Assembly: GCF_014805625.2 (NCBI RefSeq)
Contig: NW_023998440.1
Span: 1,524,621 to 1,588,620, forward strand
DNA length: 64,000 nt
Origin: Glossina fuscipes
Taxonomy: Eukaryota > Arthropoda > Insecta > Diptera > Glossinidae
Reading direction: 5' to 3'
In this document: positions 37,311-50,292 of the stretch, one piece after another
Position numbering within the stretch: the stretch's first letter is position 1
Layout of the letters: every line of letters begins with the position of its first letter
Program-made: the position numbers and the translations under genes
The notes under the pieces: model-generated
What the model was told of the DNA's origin: nothing
Seen by the model: only the letters and a program-made list of their open reading frames with translations
Database searches by the model: none

Positions 37311-38893
37311 GTATTTATCTGTGTACATGCGTTTGCGAATTGATATTGCATAAAAAGAGATAGGTACGAAAATGTAAACTTCAAGCGGACAGTCGCTTGT
37401 TTATCGATTCATAATTTTTATTTAACATGCACTAGAGGGAATAGCAATAAAAAAAGAAGTTCTGTAATGGAACTATCTGAGCAAAAAATAAAAAAAAAAT
37501 TTATTTTCATCCAACCCAATATATCTACATAAGAACGAAATACTTGACAAGTTACCTCAATTTTGGCATCCATTGCCAACAACTTCCATATAAAGCAAAA
37601 AAAAAAAAAAAATTTTGTTTTCTTTTCCAAACAAAAATGTCATTTAATATGAGGATCGAGGATGTTTTTATTATACATAGATTTTGTACAAGAAAAATTT
37701 CCCTTATGCTTGTAAAGAAGAAAAAAATTTAATAGTTGCCATAATGTACGCCTCTAAGAATAATAAAACCAGGTAGGAACGCCTTTACAAACTATTAAAA
37801 TTGCACATAAAAGCAGAAACGACATCTACCGCGTTTTATCTAAAAAAAAAAAAAAAAAAAAAATTAAAAGGAACGTAAACCTTGTGCCAACAATGTTCCG
37901 ACATCTTTATACAAAAACGCATACGCGAGCATATCTAAGTATTTATACGATTATTATAAAAGGCTTCAAGGAAATTGTCAACCGTCTCGATTGAGACAAA
38001 CAAGTAAAGCAAACAACGATATTAGATGACACAAAACAAACAAAAGGCGTTTCGCAAAGTGTTAGGATAACAATAACTATAAGAGGGTTTAAATTTTTTG
38101 TGCGTTGTTCTCAAGAAAGAAATTCTTTCAAGAGGACCAACAAAATTGAACAAAAAACAACCGCAAAATAGTGGCTTTAATAATATACCTAAAGTGAATT
38201 CAATAATACGCAAATGGAGAAAAATTAGACAAAAAGTCTTCAGGGGGAAAGAAAACCGGTTTTAGTCTCTGAAATTGCATGCGTCAATATGGTTTTACCG
38301 CTGTTTCTTTAGTAATGAAAACCTGAATGATTAATTCGGATAAATGTGCAGTTACATAGGGGAGATAAACACTCACCTCGGTGAGCCTATCAAATGATGG
38401 TTTTTCTTACATACCCGCGCATTTCAAGGGGCATTTCATTCATTTCACAGGGAATGTTTTCGTTAGTCCGGCGACGATTTTCCTACTTTACTTTCAAGAC
38501 ACATTGGCCGAAGGGAAATTAAACCATGATAAAATCTAAACAATCTAAACATTTCTTAGGATCATTTACAGTGGAAGCAGACCTGGTATTGATTCCTCTC
38601 TGATAAATGATTCCCCATTTTCATAAGCACATATTAATTGCGAAAGGAAATTGTAATGTGTATAATTCACCTTATTTTTTGCTAACAATGTTACTTTCGA
38701 ATCTGTAAAGCGTTGCAATGTGAAAGTGAAATAAAATAACTGTGACCGAAGAGTAAGACAATACTCAAGTTAGATTGCGCGGTTATATGGAAGATTAGAA
38801 GCATTCTTTTGCAAAGTGGCACCTGGCACTGCAACAGACATCTGTGTCATATCCCTCATCATAAACGTCGTCAGTGCCTCAGCTGCGCCTTGC
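37311..38893. other. Stretch with poly(A) run
   Basis: A 22-base A run at 37,842-37,863 and a shorter one at 37,597-37,612. No gene recognised. Confidence 0.55.
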
Positions 38894-39592
38894 TTTGTAC
38901 GGCCCAAAAAGTATTTTTTCCGATTTTCCCTATTTATGATTTTATTGAGCGAACAAGTTGCATTTTGTTCTATCTGCGAAATGAAATTTCTTGCGCTAAA
39001 ACATGTAGGCCGTTGCAGAGAGCCTTTGCTGAGCTACACAAGGGTTCAAAGAAGGCCGAGAACTTATTTAACATGAAGAGTTTTCATGAAGAGTTGCGGC
39101 CATCAACCTCTACCCATGAAAGTGTCGCCAAAGAAATCAAACGTTCGGACGGGTAATTGTTGACGCTGCTGGCATTTGAAATGGGTCAGTCAACAGCATT
39201 GTAAGAGATGTTTTGATTCTGAAACGCGTCAAATCTCGATAGGCACCACAAGCATTCAATTGCTTTGAAAAAAAGCTTCGCATTAAAATCTCTGCGGAAA
39301 TGATTTCTAAATATCATTCGGGAGATAAGACTTGGATCTACGCATACGAGCCGAAAGAGCGAATACCGTGCAAAAGGTAAGACAAGACCGAAAAAAACCG
39401 CATCAAAGTCGCCCAAACATCATTCGTTTTTTTCGATTACCTTGGTGTCGGGCACTCCCCCCATTCGGAATGTTAACAAGGAACATTATATGAGTTTGAA
39501 GATTACTTTGAAGATGACGAAATAGATTTGGAATAATAAATAGATTTAAAAAAGAGAAAATTAAGTTGGTTTTACTTTTTGGACGCAACAGC
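38894..39592 (+). mobile_element. Internally deleted mariner element with terminal repeats
   Basis: Left end TTTGTACGGCCCAAAAAGTA (38,894-38,913) and, inverted, right end GCTGTTGCGTCCAAAAAGTA (39,573-39,592) share CCAAAAAGTA and flanking bases, as mariner terminal repeats would. Inside are transposase pieces in order: CILFYLRNEISCAKTCRPLQ (N-terminal helix-turn-helix), RPSTSTHESV, RIKISAEMISKYHSGDKTWI holding the first catalytic Asp (family GDETW, here GDKTW), VFFDYLGVGHS, and VNKEHYM. The frame then jumps directly to EDYFEDDEIDLE and a stop, the usual C-terminal end. The two later catalytic Asp regions are deleted. At roughly 0.7 kb, against about 1.3 kb for full mariners, it is a deletion derivative. 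Confidence 0.85.
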
Positions 39593-40459
39593 ACACATTA
39601 TCGGCGGGAACGATCATTAAACACGTTATCTTCCTGTGCCTAATACCCATCTTCGTCTTAACATATCACAAATTAGATTTCCTTATCAAAGATTTAATTT
39701 TCGTTAGAGTCTTTATAATTGTGGAAGGGTTCCAACTATAGTTCTTAGCGCAGCAAAGTTTAGAAGTCGAGGCTCTACCTACTCTTATTATAAAGTCCAA
39801 AAAGTTCATATAAGGTTTTATATTTTTTAAGAACCTTTCACACCATGATCTCTTGTCTTATCGAAATTTTCCATATTCACTTAGTATAAAAAAACAAGCA
39901 ACTTTTGCCAGTTTTTATGAGGAAATATTAAGACTCACAGCATTTATTTCAAATAAATATAGACAAAACTGCGACTTGTTTCTTGGACACAAGATTACTT
40001 TAATTACATCATTAGAAGAACCAAGGGACAAACAGATTTAAATCGGTACGGAATATTACTTTGAATTGTATAATAGATGCAAAATGGTTGCCTTCTAAAA
40101 TCTACTTATCGTGTTCATTTCTTCCGAAATTTTGAGTATATGGTGCTTGTACGAGGTAAGTTTGTCAAACAATTATTTACAAGCTACCGTTCAGTGTTTG
40201 ATAATTAAAGTGTTTTAAACTGGAAAAAATGCGGCTAAGGCTACGGATATGCTTGGCTTGCAGTGAACATTCAGAAAGCTATGAAAGATTTAGATAGTGC
40301 CTTGCGAGATTATGCAGAAAAACTTTAGAATTGACGACCGTGAATGCTCGTATACGTTCGTCGGTCTTCGGCAAATGCGGCATAATCCCCGAGACTTGTC
40401 TCTTTCGGATTAGCATCAACGTCGTCATATTCAGCAGATCGGCAGCTCACAAACACAGA
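39593..40459. other. Stretch without recognisable gene
   Basis: No feature recognised. A donor-like GAGGTAAGTTTG is present at about 40,154 without a convincing exon. Confidence 0.45.
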
Positions 40460-40564
40460 AGACGATTATTTTGCCTCGAGACTATAGAACATCTACCACG
40501 AGAGAGTCCTCACCACAAAAAGTGGTAAAGGATCGTAAACAACAACGGTGCATATTTCGATTGA
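40460..40564 (+). mobile_element. Possible mariner transposase C-terminal scrap
   Basis: One frame reads LFCLETIEHLPRE, then KKW, a stop, and RIVNNNGAYFD followed by a stop. Mariner proteins commonly end with gIe.LP.RW.kvi..nG.YF(D/E), so order and end fit, with one in-frame stop and a small insertion. No upstream part is recognisable, so a chance match remains possible. Confidence 0.35.
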
Positions 40565-41620
40565 TAGTCTGTCTCGAGCCCTCACGTCCTTATCCGGAAA
40601 CCTCAATGCAACCTTTAACGCCAACATAGATCACACTAAATAGCTGTAGGTTTATTTGTGACTTTATTTCAACAACAATCAATGGAGAGCCAACTAACAT
40701 TAACACTGCAAGCATATTTTGCTCAAGTTTGGTTTTTGATGATAATATAAAGCAAAGGCTTTCTTTAAAAGAGAATAAAAAAAAAATAATAATAATGATT
40801 TTATTATGAAAGCGTAGGAAGCCTACGGAAAAAACGAAATTCTGCCTGAAGAAATGTCATATAAATTGAATGAATGAAATTTTCATGTCTGTTCAAACGG
40901 AGATGCTTTTCTTTCTTCATCTTTTACTTTGTTTTTAATCATATTCTTCTTATTTGTTCCTGCTCTCTGTTCAAATTCACGCTTGATTTAATCCTTTCCT
41001 TTGTACTCATGTAGAAAGCATGCTTGTATATTAACATGATTTTCATGTTGCCTTGATATCCTTTGACGCTTCCCTTTTTTTCCATAACAATAGACCTACA
41101 TGAACTCATTCAAGTTTAACTGCTTATTATTTTGTTAGGAATTTTGTGGTTTCACACTTCATCTGTCGTTGAGCAGTGATGTAAGCGAAGCGCTTTCACG
41201 CAAACAAACAAAGAGCGGAGACGAACATTTTCTTTTTTCAAAAATGAATCGAAACATGTAAGAAGAAGAAAATTGTGTAAAAATTGGAAACGTTTGTAAG
41301 GTCTTATAAACCCATAACAACGCTTGTCAAGATAATTTTCTCTTATTTCTGTTCATTTTCGTATTGAGTTCTCATTGAGTTCACGATGAAACCAAAGTGA
41401 TTGTTTTTAATGGAGGGGGGGTAGCTGCACGTATGAGCACATACGCAAAGTGAAATAGTAAAGAATCGTAGATTGCCTTCAGATCAAGCCTCAGCTTGTT
41501 CAAGTGAACTTTTACGAGGCACACCTTACAAATTGATTAATTGTAAGTATACAACTGCTCATGAACTATGAATATGTACCTATGAGGTTTTAGCTTTCCA
41601 TGAACGATTTCGAAGAAAAC
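40565..41620. other. Stretch without recognisable gene
   Basis: Nothing bounded recognised; A-rich and AAT-rich run near 40,778-40,796. Confidence 0.5.
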
Positions 41621-41806
41621 CTATTTGCCTTTGTGCAAATCATCCAGATCAACCTCAGCAATTAAAATCTTTTTTGAATCTTTCTTTTTGCCGAACAAGA
41701 TAGTTAAGCCTGTGTCCGAAATGGCGCCCAGTATCTGTTGGCGCGCAATGCTCTCTGTTGCAACGATTACAAGTGTCGGTACTGTCTCAGAATTTGTAAA
41801 CATGAA
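41621..41806 (-). other. Unassigned coding-like segment
   Basis: The minus-strand frame reads TVPTLVIVATESIARQQILG, then AISDTGLTILFGKKKDSK, and ends EVDLDDLHKGK with a TAG stop. Codons use G or C at third positions more than the AT-rich surroundings (CTG, GGC, GCC, ATC, TTC), and the sequence mixes hydrophobic strands with charged turns like a folded protein. CTGAGACAG just upstream could be a weak splice acceptor, making this a last exon. I recognise no family. Alternatives are a gene fragment, a retrocopy scrap or chance. Confidence 0.35.
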
Positions 41807-41812
41807 AAGCAT

Positions 41813-43101
41813 AAAATATCTTGGAAAATTATTTTATCTCTCTTGGTAAAATTGAAGAGCTTGTAAGGACCACACTCCCAGGACTTGTTTTGGTCTCACA
41901 CGCAGTTATAAGTTACTCCTATGTATTTAAAGCACAATAAGTACATTTTATTTTTCTCTTGGTTTTCTTTTATAACAAGCAGTGTGTTATTCTCTCGTGA
42001 ATATCACACGGATGCTGTATGCTGTTAGTAAGAACGGAACACAATGAGAGTATCACATTCGAAGCAGGTTAACTGGCGCAGTTCGAAAGTGAGCAACTAA
42101 GCGATTTGCAACGCCTGTTCGAGTTCGAATCCCCGACTAGGAAACACATCCCAGTCCGAAATAAAATTCGTCATCATTCGCCGGGATTACATAGTATAGG
42201 TGCCGAATTAAGAACATTATTTCAGAAAGCCTTCCGTTCTGTCCGATGAGCACTGGCAGTAGGCCAACTAAGCCGAGTGTAAGCACTGAAACTTTAATTT
42301 TCTAGCTGCCAAGTTTTTCTTTATTATTCGAACTAAATATTTTAGTTAGTGCCGTAAGTTAATTCGTAAATAAAAGGAATTTGAATTCTATATAACGTAA
42401 GGAGATGAGGAATGTTCACAACAAAAGACGCCCGGAATAACCGCAAAGGATTACCCTGGCGACTGAATTTAAAAGGAGCTTCCCAAAGAAGAAAAATGCA
42501 ATACTCACAAGCTTCTGTTTTCTGGATAATACCATAGGTTGCAATGAAAGACAGCTTTTTTGGGCAGAGCTAACACAAAAAAGCAAGCAATAAGCGCGCG
42601 TTTCGGGATCATTTCAAAAATCCGCGCCATATAATTTCAACAATTTTCACTCTTCTCATTCATATTTTTCGCAATATGTTTAAAAGAATATTCTAAGACA
42701 AAATGCGGGGAATTTTGCGGTAAGTTCATCTAAACATCATTTATTATGTTAAAAAGGTTCGCCTTTCCTTTAGTCAGGAATTCATTGAAGTATTCGCCTG
42801 TCACGGCGACATCTAAATTTTTCAAAAGCCTCCATCTATTTCCCTGCGCACACCAGGTGGTTTTTCTTTCTCTCTTCTTAGATTAACATTTGCACCTGTT
42901 AATTTACAGGTAACAGGTCACTTTAAATTAAACTTGTCTCGCAAGAATGGCTCTGCTGTTTCAATTTTTTAAGTTTTCTCGGGAATAACTTTGTATCCAG
43001 TAACCTTTTCAAATGCCATTTGCTTTGCAATCCTAAAAACATGGTCAAAATACACCTTTTTTTTTTTAAGGTTATTATAACGACTTCTTCTTTACCTGTA
43101 G
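41813..43101. other. Stretch containing SINE-like relic
   Basis: Apart from the tRNA-like relic at 42.06-42.30 kb nothing is recognised. TTAATTTACAG|GTAACAGG at about 42,910 is another juxtaposed acceptor and donor. Confidence 0.45.
42060..42300 (+). mobile_element. tRNA-derived SINE-like relic
   Basis: ACTGGCGCAGTTCG (42,072-42,085) fits a pol III box A, and GAGTTCGAATCC (42,121-42,132) fits box B closely, 47 bases apart. The T-stem does not pair well, so this is not a functional tRNA gene. The downstream region to about 42,300 has no poly(A) tail that I can see. A SINE relic or tRNA pseudogene is the best reading. Confidence 0.5.
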
Positions 43102-43156
43102 GCGAAACAGTTCATGCGCGATCGTAATGGCCACCCTAGTAGTTTGTAAATACCAG
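43102..43156 (+). other. Candidate small exon with strong splice borders
   Basis: The left border TTCTTCTTTACCTGTAG is a good acceptor and the right border CCAG|GTAAGTGT is a near-consensus donor. The 55 bases between stay open in one frame (RNSSCAIVMATLVVCKYQ after a leading G). No homology recognised. It could be an untranslated or coding exon of a gene spanning the window, or a decoy. Confidence 0.25.
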
Positions 43157-46100
43157 GTAAGTGTACTTTTTCCTGAACTTAATAGTGCATCTAATTTCGC
43201 TTGTCCTGAAAGTTAGAATTCGAAGAAGGCGTTTATTTATTTGAACAATGCTCGACTGTGAGTGGCCGACATGAAACGTCTAAGAGGTCAAAACCTCCAT
43301 AACAAATGACTATCGTCTAGATTATAGGCTCCTTGCGAAGCCTCGAAATTCCTTTCTCACAGTGAGTGTTGTTGTTTTTCCGATTTTCATAAAATGTGTG
43401 TAAAGAGTGGAGCTTTCACCTAATCATCCATAAGGCATTTTTCTGAATTGCATTTTACTTTAGTAGAGCTTTTTTAGTTTAGCTAGAGTAAACATACAAC
43501 TGCTCTCAGGGAGAAAAGCGCACAGCTGTATCTATCGGAATGGCATTGAACTGCAATTAACATAAGCGATGCTTAGCTGACGACCGAACAACTATATCAA
43601 CTTGGACTTTAGTTTTGGATTGTGTATGGATCTCGTTAATACATCAAAGGATATCCTCATAAGAAAAAAACTGAATATTCATTTTAATGATGACTTGAAG
43701 TTCTGCAAAGTTTCTCTTTATTTTGTAAAAATCAATATTGAAGCATTATCATCGTTGATCATCGTTAGCATATCTATCATACGTTTTTTCCTGTGAACAA
43801 TTTATATAAAAGCAAAAAAAAAAAAAAAAAAAAAACGAGATATTTAATGATTCTCAAGATCTTTTTGCATTGTTTTTAGTTGTTTCATTTGATTTCGTGC
43901 TGTAATTCCAAGTAAACCTGTTTTAATTTAAAATGTGATTCCGATCACTCATGTTCCTGACTTAAGGCGCGTTTTTCTTCTGTTGATTGCTATTGTTGTT
44001 GTTATTGTTCTTATATTCAAGCTACTTGATCTTAAATTGGAGCGTGATTTGTAAGGTCATCATTCAAAAGGCATCTACGTTGTGACATAAACCAGAGAAG
44101 ATTTCAACTGAATAACAGAACACAAAAGTGAACGAGAGGAGTCAAGCAGAAGAACGAAGAAAGAGAAAAAAAATCCAATATGCAAAATCAATTGTATTAA
44201 AATCTCTGTGCGGCAAAAAAAAAAAAGAAAACTAAAAAGCAAATGTTTTGCATTTTAGAAGTCTTTACTTTTTTCTCCATCTCCTTTACCTTCTCCGTCT
44301 TCTTGCCCTTCCTCTTTTTCACTTCTCTACAATTTTTATACTTGAAACAATCTAGATATTGAAACAAAGATTATCTATGCTGCCGTACGTACGAAGAAGC
44401 AACAGTTGTGAGTTATATTTGGTTGAAGTTTTAAGCTCCTGCGAAATCAATGACTGTCTGCCTGAATTGAGTTGAATAAGTAGTTTTTTGTATTTTATTT
44501 CTTATTGCATTTTTTTTTTCTTTTTTTTCATTTTGATCCTGTTCTCTGCTCTTTATAAGATTCTTTATTGTCTGGCTGACATATCAGCTGAATAAGATCT
44601 TTTACCGCAAGTGCTGCCGAGGCTAGTTGCGGTTGCAGCGCGGAGTTTGCCATAAGATTTTGACAATTCGGACACTTCTCTTTAATGCCATTTTGACTTA
44701 GTGCTGCAGTCCTTACCGCAAAAGTTTAGTTAAGCTTTCAAGAGCAACAATAACAACCTCCATAAAAGCGAAATGATCTTCTTCAAGAACAAAAACAAAA
44801 GCAAAAAATGGATGACGATAAAAAAAAATTTTAAAAAATAAATAAATAAAGCAAAGCGAAGCAATTGAAGAAGACAAAGTTAAGTGTAAGTTATACGTTT
44901 TCGTTTTATTTTTTGACGTGATGTACGGAAATCTAGATTTGTTAAGCAATTTTTTCTGAGAATTCTCAAAAAATACCATTCAACTCAACTTATTTGTTTA
45001 TAAGGTTAGTGAACTTTTTTCTTTGCTGTCATTTTTCTTCTTGTTTTTTTTTTTTTTTTTTGAAAATTAAATATTATATGCATTTCATTTTTTTTTGCAG
45101 AATTTTATATATAATTAAAGGCTTTCAACACCTACTCTAAGTTTTTGAAATTTAAGAAAGAAGAAAGATATGTATGTTTAAAAACAAAAATGCAAATTTC
45201 CAAGTTTTGTGCTTGAAAAGAAAAATCAGCGAAGCATTTAAGTTCAAAAATTGTTTATTTGCATAAATTTAATAATGCATCACTTTGACTGCTGCTTCTG
45301 CTACTCACTCATTTTGACGGTCATGTATTCACTTGATATACTGTATCACTGTTGCGCTTGAATCGTTTTGTGCAGTCGGCGGCTGACTTTCAAAAGCCAT
45401 CACCATAGGAAATGTTATGTTATTTTGAAGACCCATAAATAATTTGTTGGTTTATTAATAATTAAGACATTACAATTCAAATATTCAAAGTCTCTCACAC
45501 TTCTCGCAACATTCATTCATCAACGAAATAATAAAACGAAGAAGCGCATAGAAAGGCATACAGACGTTTCAGAAAAGTTAAACGCCAAAGTAGATTAACA
45601 TCTAGAGGAATTTGCTCACTAGTGACCTCCGGTAAACCGACGTAAAATTGCAACCTTTTAAAAGCATTCTTGGACGCCTTATTATGAATTAACTAAAGGC
45701 TTTCGTCGCATTAAGCATTATTATCTTTATAGCTTCCAACAATAGAACTTAAACATTTTGTCATTGGTATTGTTTTTTTACTTAATTTAGCCACAGAAAC
45801 AACCTACGACCGTTGAATTGTGAATTAGTCGAGCCTACTCGGCCACTCAGGCGGCTTAGAAAATTTTATTCCTTACTTTGTAGGTGAAATAGTTGATTAA
45901 GAACATTTAATCACGATTTCAAGACTACATTTCCATTGCTATGATCGTAAGAGTTGCGATGACAAAGGGCGGAGAAAACAAAGAACAAATAGATAAAACT
46001 ACCGGTGAATACCGGTTTGAGGGAAATAACAACACAATTATAAAGGATTTTTACATGTTACATACATAACAACACGTGCAGTATATTCTCAAAGCAAATA

Positions 46101-46356
46101 GAGTATAATGGGTGCTACGAAGGAAGTTATCTTCCTTTATTTTAATAAATTCATGCCAACTGCTTTTGCTGTTTGAAAACTGATTCTATTTATTTGTGAT
46201 ATAAAATAATTTTAACTGATAAGCATCGACCAATCTTCAGTTATTTCTTCTTGAAAAAATTCACAAATGCTATTAATGATATGTCAGTTTTGCTAAATAA
46301 AATAAATTTTGAAAATTTATATTTTCTGTTAGCGCATTTTTAGCATTTTTATGTAA
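43157..46356. other. Stretch with homopolymers and CT-rich run
   Basis: A 22-base A run at 43,814-43,835, CT-rich sequence at 44,268-44,332 and T-runs near 45,043-45,060. No gene recognised. Confidence 0.5.
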
Positions 46357-46614
46357 GAGTGCAACTCTTGTGCAATCGTTATCGCATGCAAGCCGCATAG
46401 AAGAAAAGTGGAATCTGTAATGTGTGCAATGCCGTCACCACTCAAAAAGGAAAACGCTCATATAAACGATTCAAACGAGAGATCGGAGAATCCTAAGCCC
46501 GAATTATCGAAATCATCTGCAATGGCATCAAGTGCTGTCAGCTCATTCAATGTAAATAAAACGATGAAATCTCGAAGGGCTACGAAGACTAAACATTTCG
46601 CAAGCTTGCAATAA
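46357..46614 (+). other. Unassigned coding-like segment
   Basis: Open from 46,357 to a TAA at 46,612-46,614. From an ATG at 46,420 it reads MCAMPSPLKKENAHINDSNE, and later SSAMASSAVSSFNVNKTMKS, ending KTKHFASLQ. It is hydrophilic, rich in Ser, Lys and Asn, with no membrane segment or recognised domain, and resembles a disordered protein tail. Codon use is less AT-driven than its neighbours. It may be a small ORF, an exon fragment or chance. Confidence 0.25.
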
Positions 46615-46617
46615 TGC

Positions 46618-49600
46618 GACTATTATAAAAAATTCATTCCCGCGCAAACTCTACTAATTCTCAGGAATTCAAAAATGAGTAGATTCAATAGAAAACAGAG
46701 AAAGCTATTTAAGATATGCTGGTATGAAAGTTAATTGTAGTGATGATATAAAAAAGTAGTAAATGGTGCTATAAAAATTAAATTTGACGCATGCGAAAAT
46801 GTATCGATTATCAGCGAGAGTATGATGAAAAACTATCGAAAACATTATGTACAATTATCCTAAGGGAATTCTCAAAAAAAGATTAGCAATATTAAGGCAA
46901 ATTATAATAGCGATCAATGGGCAAAATCTCACTCGTAGTGACGGCAATCTTGTCATTTGGTTTATCCCCGAAATAACCATATGCTGTTATTGGTAAGTGA
47001 CCGCCCGGTTGTTATGCTGGTATTAATAATTTTGAACCATGAAAAGAAATCAAAGTTTGAGCATCAGCTCAGTTTGGAATACCCCTCATCACCATTCTTG
47101 CAAAGTGAACGATTCCTTTTCTAACAGTAACGCACCTAAAGTTACCACCTTCGCCGTTCGTTGCATTTGGTTGATTTTCAATTTGCATTAGTAAACATTT
47201 TTCATTTTAATCTTTCACATGATGAGCATAATCATAGCTCTTCATCAGGTATTTCAATAATAAAGGAATAACCCGCTGGTAATTTTATTCTCTTCTAAAA
47301 AGCAAAAAAAATATCAAGAAAATGAAAAGTTAAAACCTTTTTATGTTTAATATCGCTTTGCTAAAGACCATCCAAGTGGCCCGTTAACGTGGTCGATTGC
47401 CGTTATAAAATATTTTAACAGTCATTTATTTTAACAAAAAAAAAAAAAAAAAGAAAGCAAAAAAAGAACCGACGCAAACATTATCTAATGCCAAATAGTT
47501 TTCGCTTTAAAGTTTTGGTTTCCTCTCAAAGAATGTTTAGGAAGTTAGCTCAGCCATCACGTCATAAACAAGAGGCATTATTTATGTAACAAAAACACCA
47601 ATAGCTAGGTAGAGAATAAGCACAATATCTTGACTCTGAACTGCCGGCATCCGTTGGTAGCCTTTCTTTTACTTTACCTGCCACTATAGCAGCACACACA
47701 TCACTTGTTTGCATTGTTCAAGAAAGCGCATATCTAAAGAAGCCGCTACTATTGTGAATACACTAAAACTGATTGTTATTTGGTGTTGTTATGAAAATTA
47801 TAAAATCATGTTGCCTTCAAACGCATTGTTTAAGTTTATTTTAAAATTTATAGTTGGCTCTGCTTTTTCTTTCACTTCGTTTCCTTTTCCCCTAAGTGTG
47901 TAGTGAATACGTTAAAATTGCGCGTTTATACGAAAGTCAAGTATTCAGCACGAAATGCGTCTAATAACCGCAAAGACGATCTAAAACGGTGTATGAACAA
48001 AATTTAAAACAATTTCTCTGAGTGTGAGTGTAGGATAACCACAAGCCACTATTTTTGATAAGTTAAGTTGGAAAAGCCTTGTGCACCCATGGCACTCGAC
48101 AACTTCAAAACTTCCGCATTAAACGAAAAGACAAGAAATAAGTGATAGGAAAATATTATCAGGAACTGTCACATATTTGATGAAACATGAAAATTACCCG
48201 ATATACTGTGAGAATGGAAAAATGAAACACAGAATCATGAAGATTTTTCTCCCGACGTCATCAAGTAAATTAGCACAAAAGAGGGGATAATGACGCGAAA
48301 ATGACTCACTGAGATCAGGTTGTTGGTGAAGCGCCTTTTGAACGGTATGTAAGTAGAACTTTTGCGAAAGCCAAAGTCACTTGAGTCGATATAGTTAAAT
48401 CCTAATACATCGTTACGAAAATCGCTTTTCTCGATCACTAGATCGATTTTCTTTTTAACAGAACTACGCTTGCACGTTTTCACTTCAAGATTCTTTACTT
48501 GCAACCACTTTCTTTAAGGGCAAGATTATTTACATTTTACTTTGGCAACACTCTCGACTTCTCAACTCTAATATTCTTTTTCGGCTCAAATTTTAAGTCC
48601 GACTGACTCTACCTTATATATGTATAAGTAAATATATATACGTACACGGACATCAATCTCAAAAGAAGCCGGAGTACATAAAAGTTACAAGGAGGCATTT
48701 TATGCAAGAATATTAATGCAATTATCAATACTTCAGCATTAATATGAGCACCAACTTATTCGCTAGCTATTGTGACTTCAAGTGCTAGTATAGAAGCCCA
48801 GAGATTGCGAGACTTCAACTTGGGGAGACTGAATTGGAAAAGTTTTCCATTGCAGATTTTTTCAGCTGAAAGGCTAAACAATCCAGTTAACCTTCTCAGA
48901 GAAAAGCTTCGGATATAAAAACGCGACTTGAAAATGCCAAGCCATTTTAGAAACGGTGACGTTCGTCTATCGCTTCTTCCCTTTTCAAGTTTTCTTAAAG
49001 CGACAACAGGCTTCAAAAATCACATCAAAATTTGAAGAGAAATATAAGCGTAAGTAGAAGTTAAGTCTTGATAACAGAAATTTATTGTCACTTATTGTAT
49101 TACAGTTAAGGTATTTTTCCCACTTCCCCATCATATCATAATTATTCATAGCATACTCTTAAATGAATTCAAAATCATTCGATTCGCTTTAAAAAATAAA
49201 TAAAAGTTCTCCAGCAAAAAATGTTTCCGCGAACTACCGACTTTTATATTTGATAACATATGTATATATATATAAGTATAAATAAATATAAACCTGCATA
49301 AGCTTGTTATTCGCACAAATAGAAAACAGACCACAGAGTTAGGTATTTCGCCATGTTGAGTGTTGCCATGACGAGGGTTTTCCGGAAAAGCTTCATTCAA
49401 ATAAGCCATTAGCTCTCTCTTCATAAACGCGTGTACAGTATTTCTCTATGTCAAGCATCACGTTTTTACTTTACTAACAGTTTAGCTTACACATCTCCTT
49501 GCCAGCATATCCATAAGCTTTCGCTGGTGCTTTGTTTTGCAATTCATTCGTTTTCCTATCCTTCAACTGAACATAAGCGTGAATTCTAAAATTGAACAAA

Positions 49601-49959
49601 ATTTGTTTTAATTTCTGGTTACTGTATCCACTATGAATTTCCATTTAATATATTAATTAGCTAATGATAAATATAGCAATAATTAATATTTTGTATAATA
49701 TTCTTTTACTTAAGCCTGCTATTACATTTTATAAGCATAGCGTAGGATTTAAGAAGTGCCCTCTTTAAAGCGGCAGCCAAACTCGTTTCCTGACGTCATA
49801 GGGCATATCTTCACATCATACCTTTACATTAAATCAAAATACGAGTACATAGTATTGGGGGCTATAAACTAATGTGCTGTATACACAATATGTAAAAAAA
49901 AATACGATATACGATATTAAGACGATTTTATTCCTGTCGTGCGCAGGCGTATATTACGT
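46618..49959. other. Stretch without recognisable gene
   Basis: Poly(A) at 47,437-47,453. Minus-strand frames at 48,235-48,504 and 48,756-49,016 are open but carry no motif I recognise. Confidence 0.45.
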
Positions 49960-50240
49960 TCATGCGGATATATATACATCCAACACCCAGACAGATGGGA
50001 TAGATGCAACCATTATTATACCAATCGCCTCAGAGAGATTCTCTCAAATACTTTCTGAATCCTTTAGAATGTCCGCATGTCTGTTCGGATTTTGTGTTTA
50101 ACAGCTCGCAGCTCTTGAGATATTTTGCTGAAATCTGGTAAACCCGCGTGTTTTGGCCCAAGGACGAACGCTTTCGTAAATTTTTCTTCCACTTTCCCTA
50201 TAACGCTTTATATTTCAAAGTCGCTGTACAAATAACTCTG
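49960..50240 (+). repeat. Dispersed repeat fragment
   Basis: CGCATGTCTGTTCGGATT, TTGAGATATTTTGCTGAAAT, GTGTTTTGGCCCAAGGACGA and CAAATAACTCTGTTAACCGA match blocks of the 22.5 and 36.6 kb copies in order. Confidence 0.65.
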
Positions 50241-50292
50241 TTAACCGAGATAGTGGAGGATATTTAATCCTCCGTAGTCGGTTAAAATATTT

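Noticed and set aside
42060..42135. Functional tRNA gene at the strong box B
   Set aside because: T-stem and acceptor stem do not pair and no anticodon arm can be drawn; treated as SINE or tRNA pseudogene.
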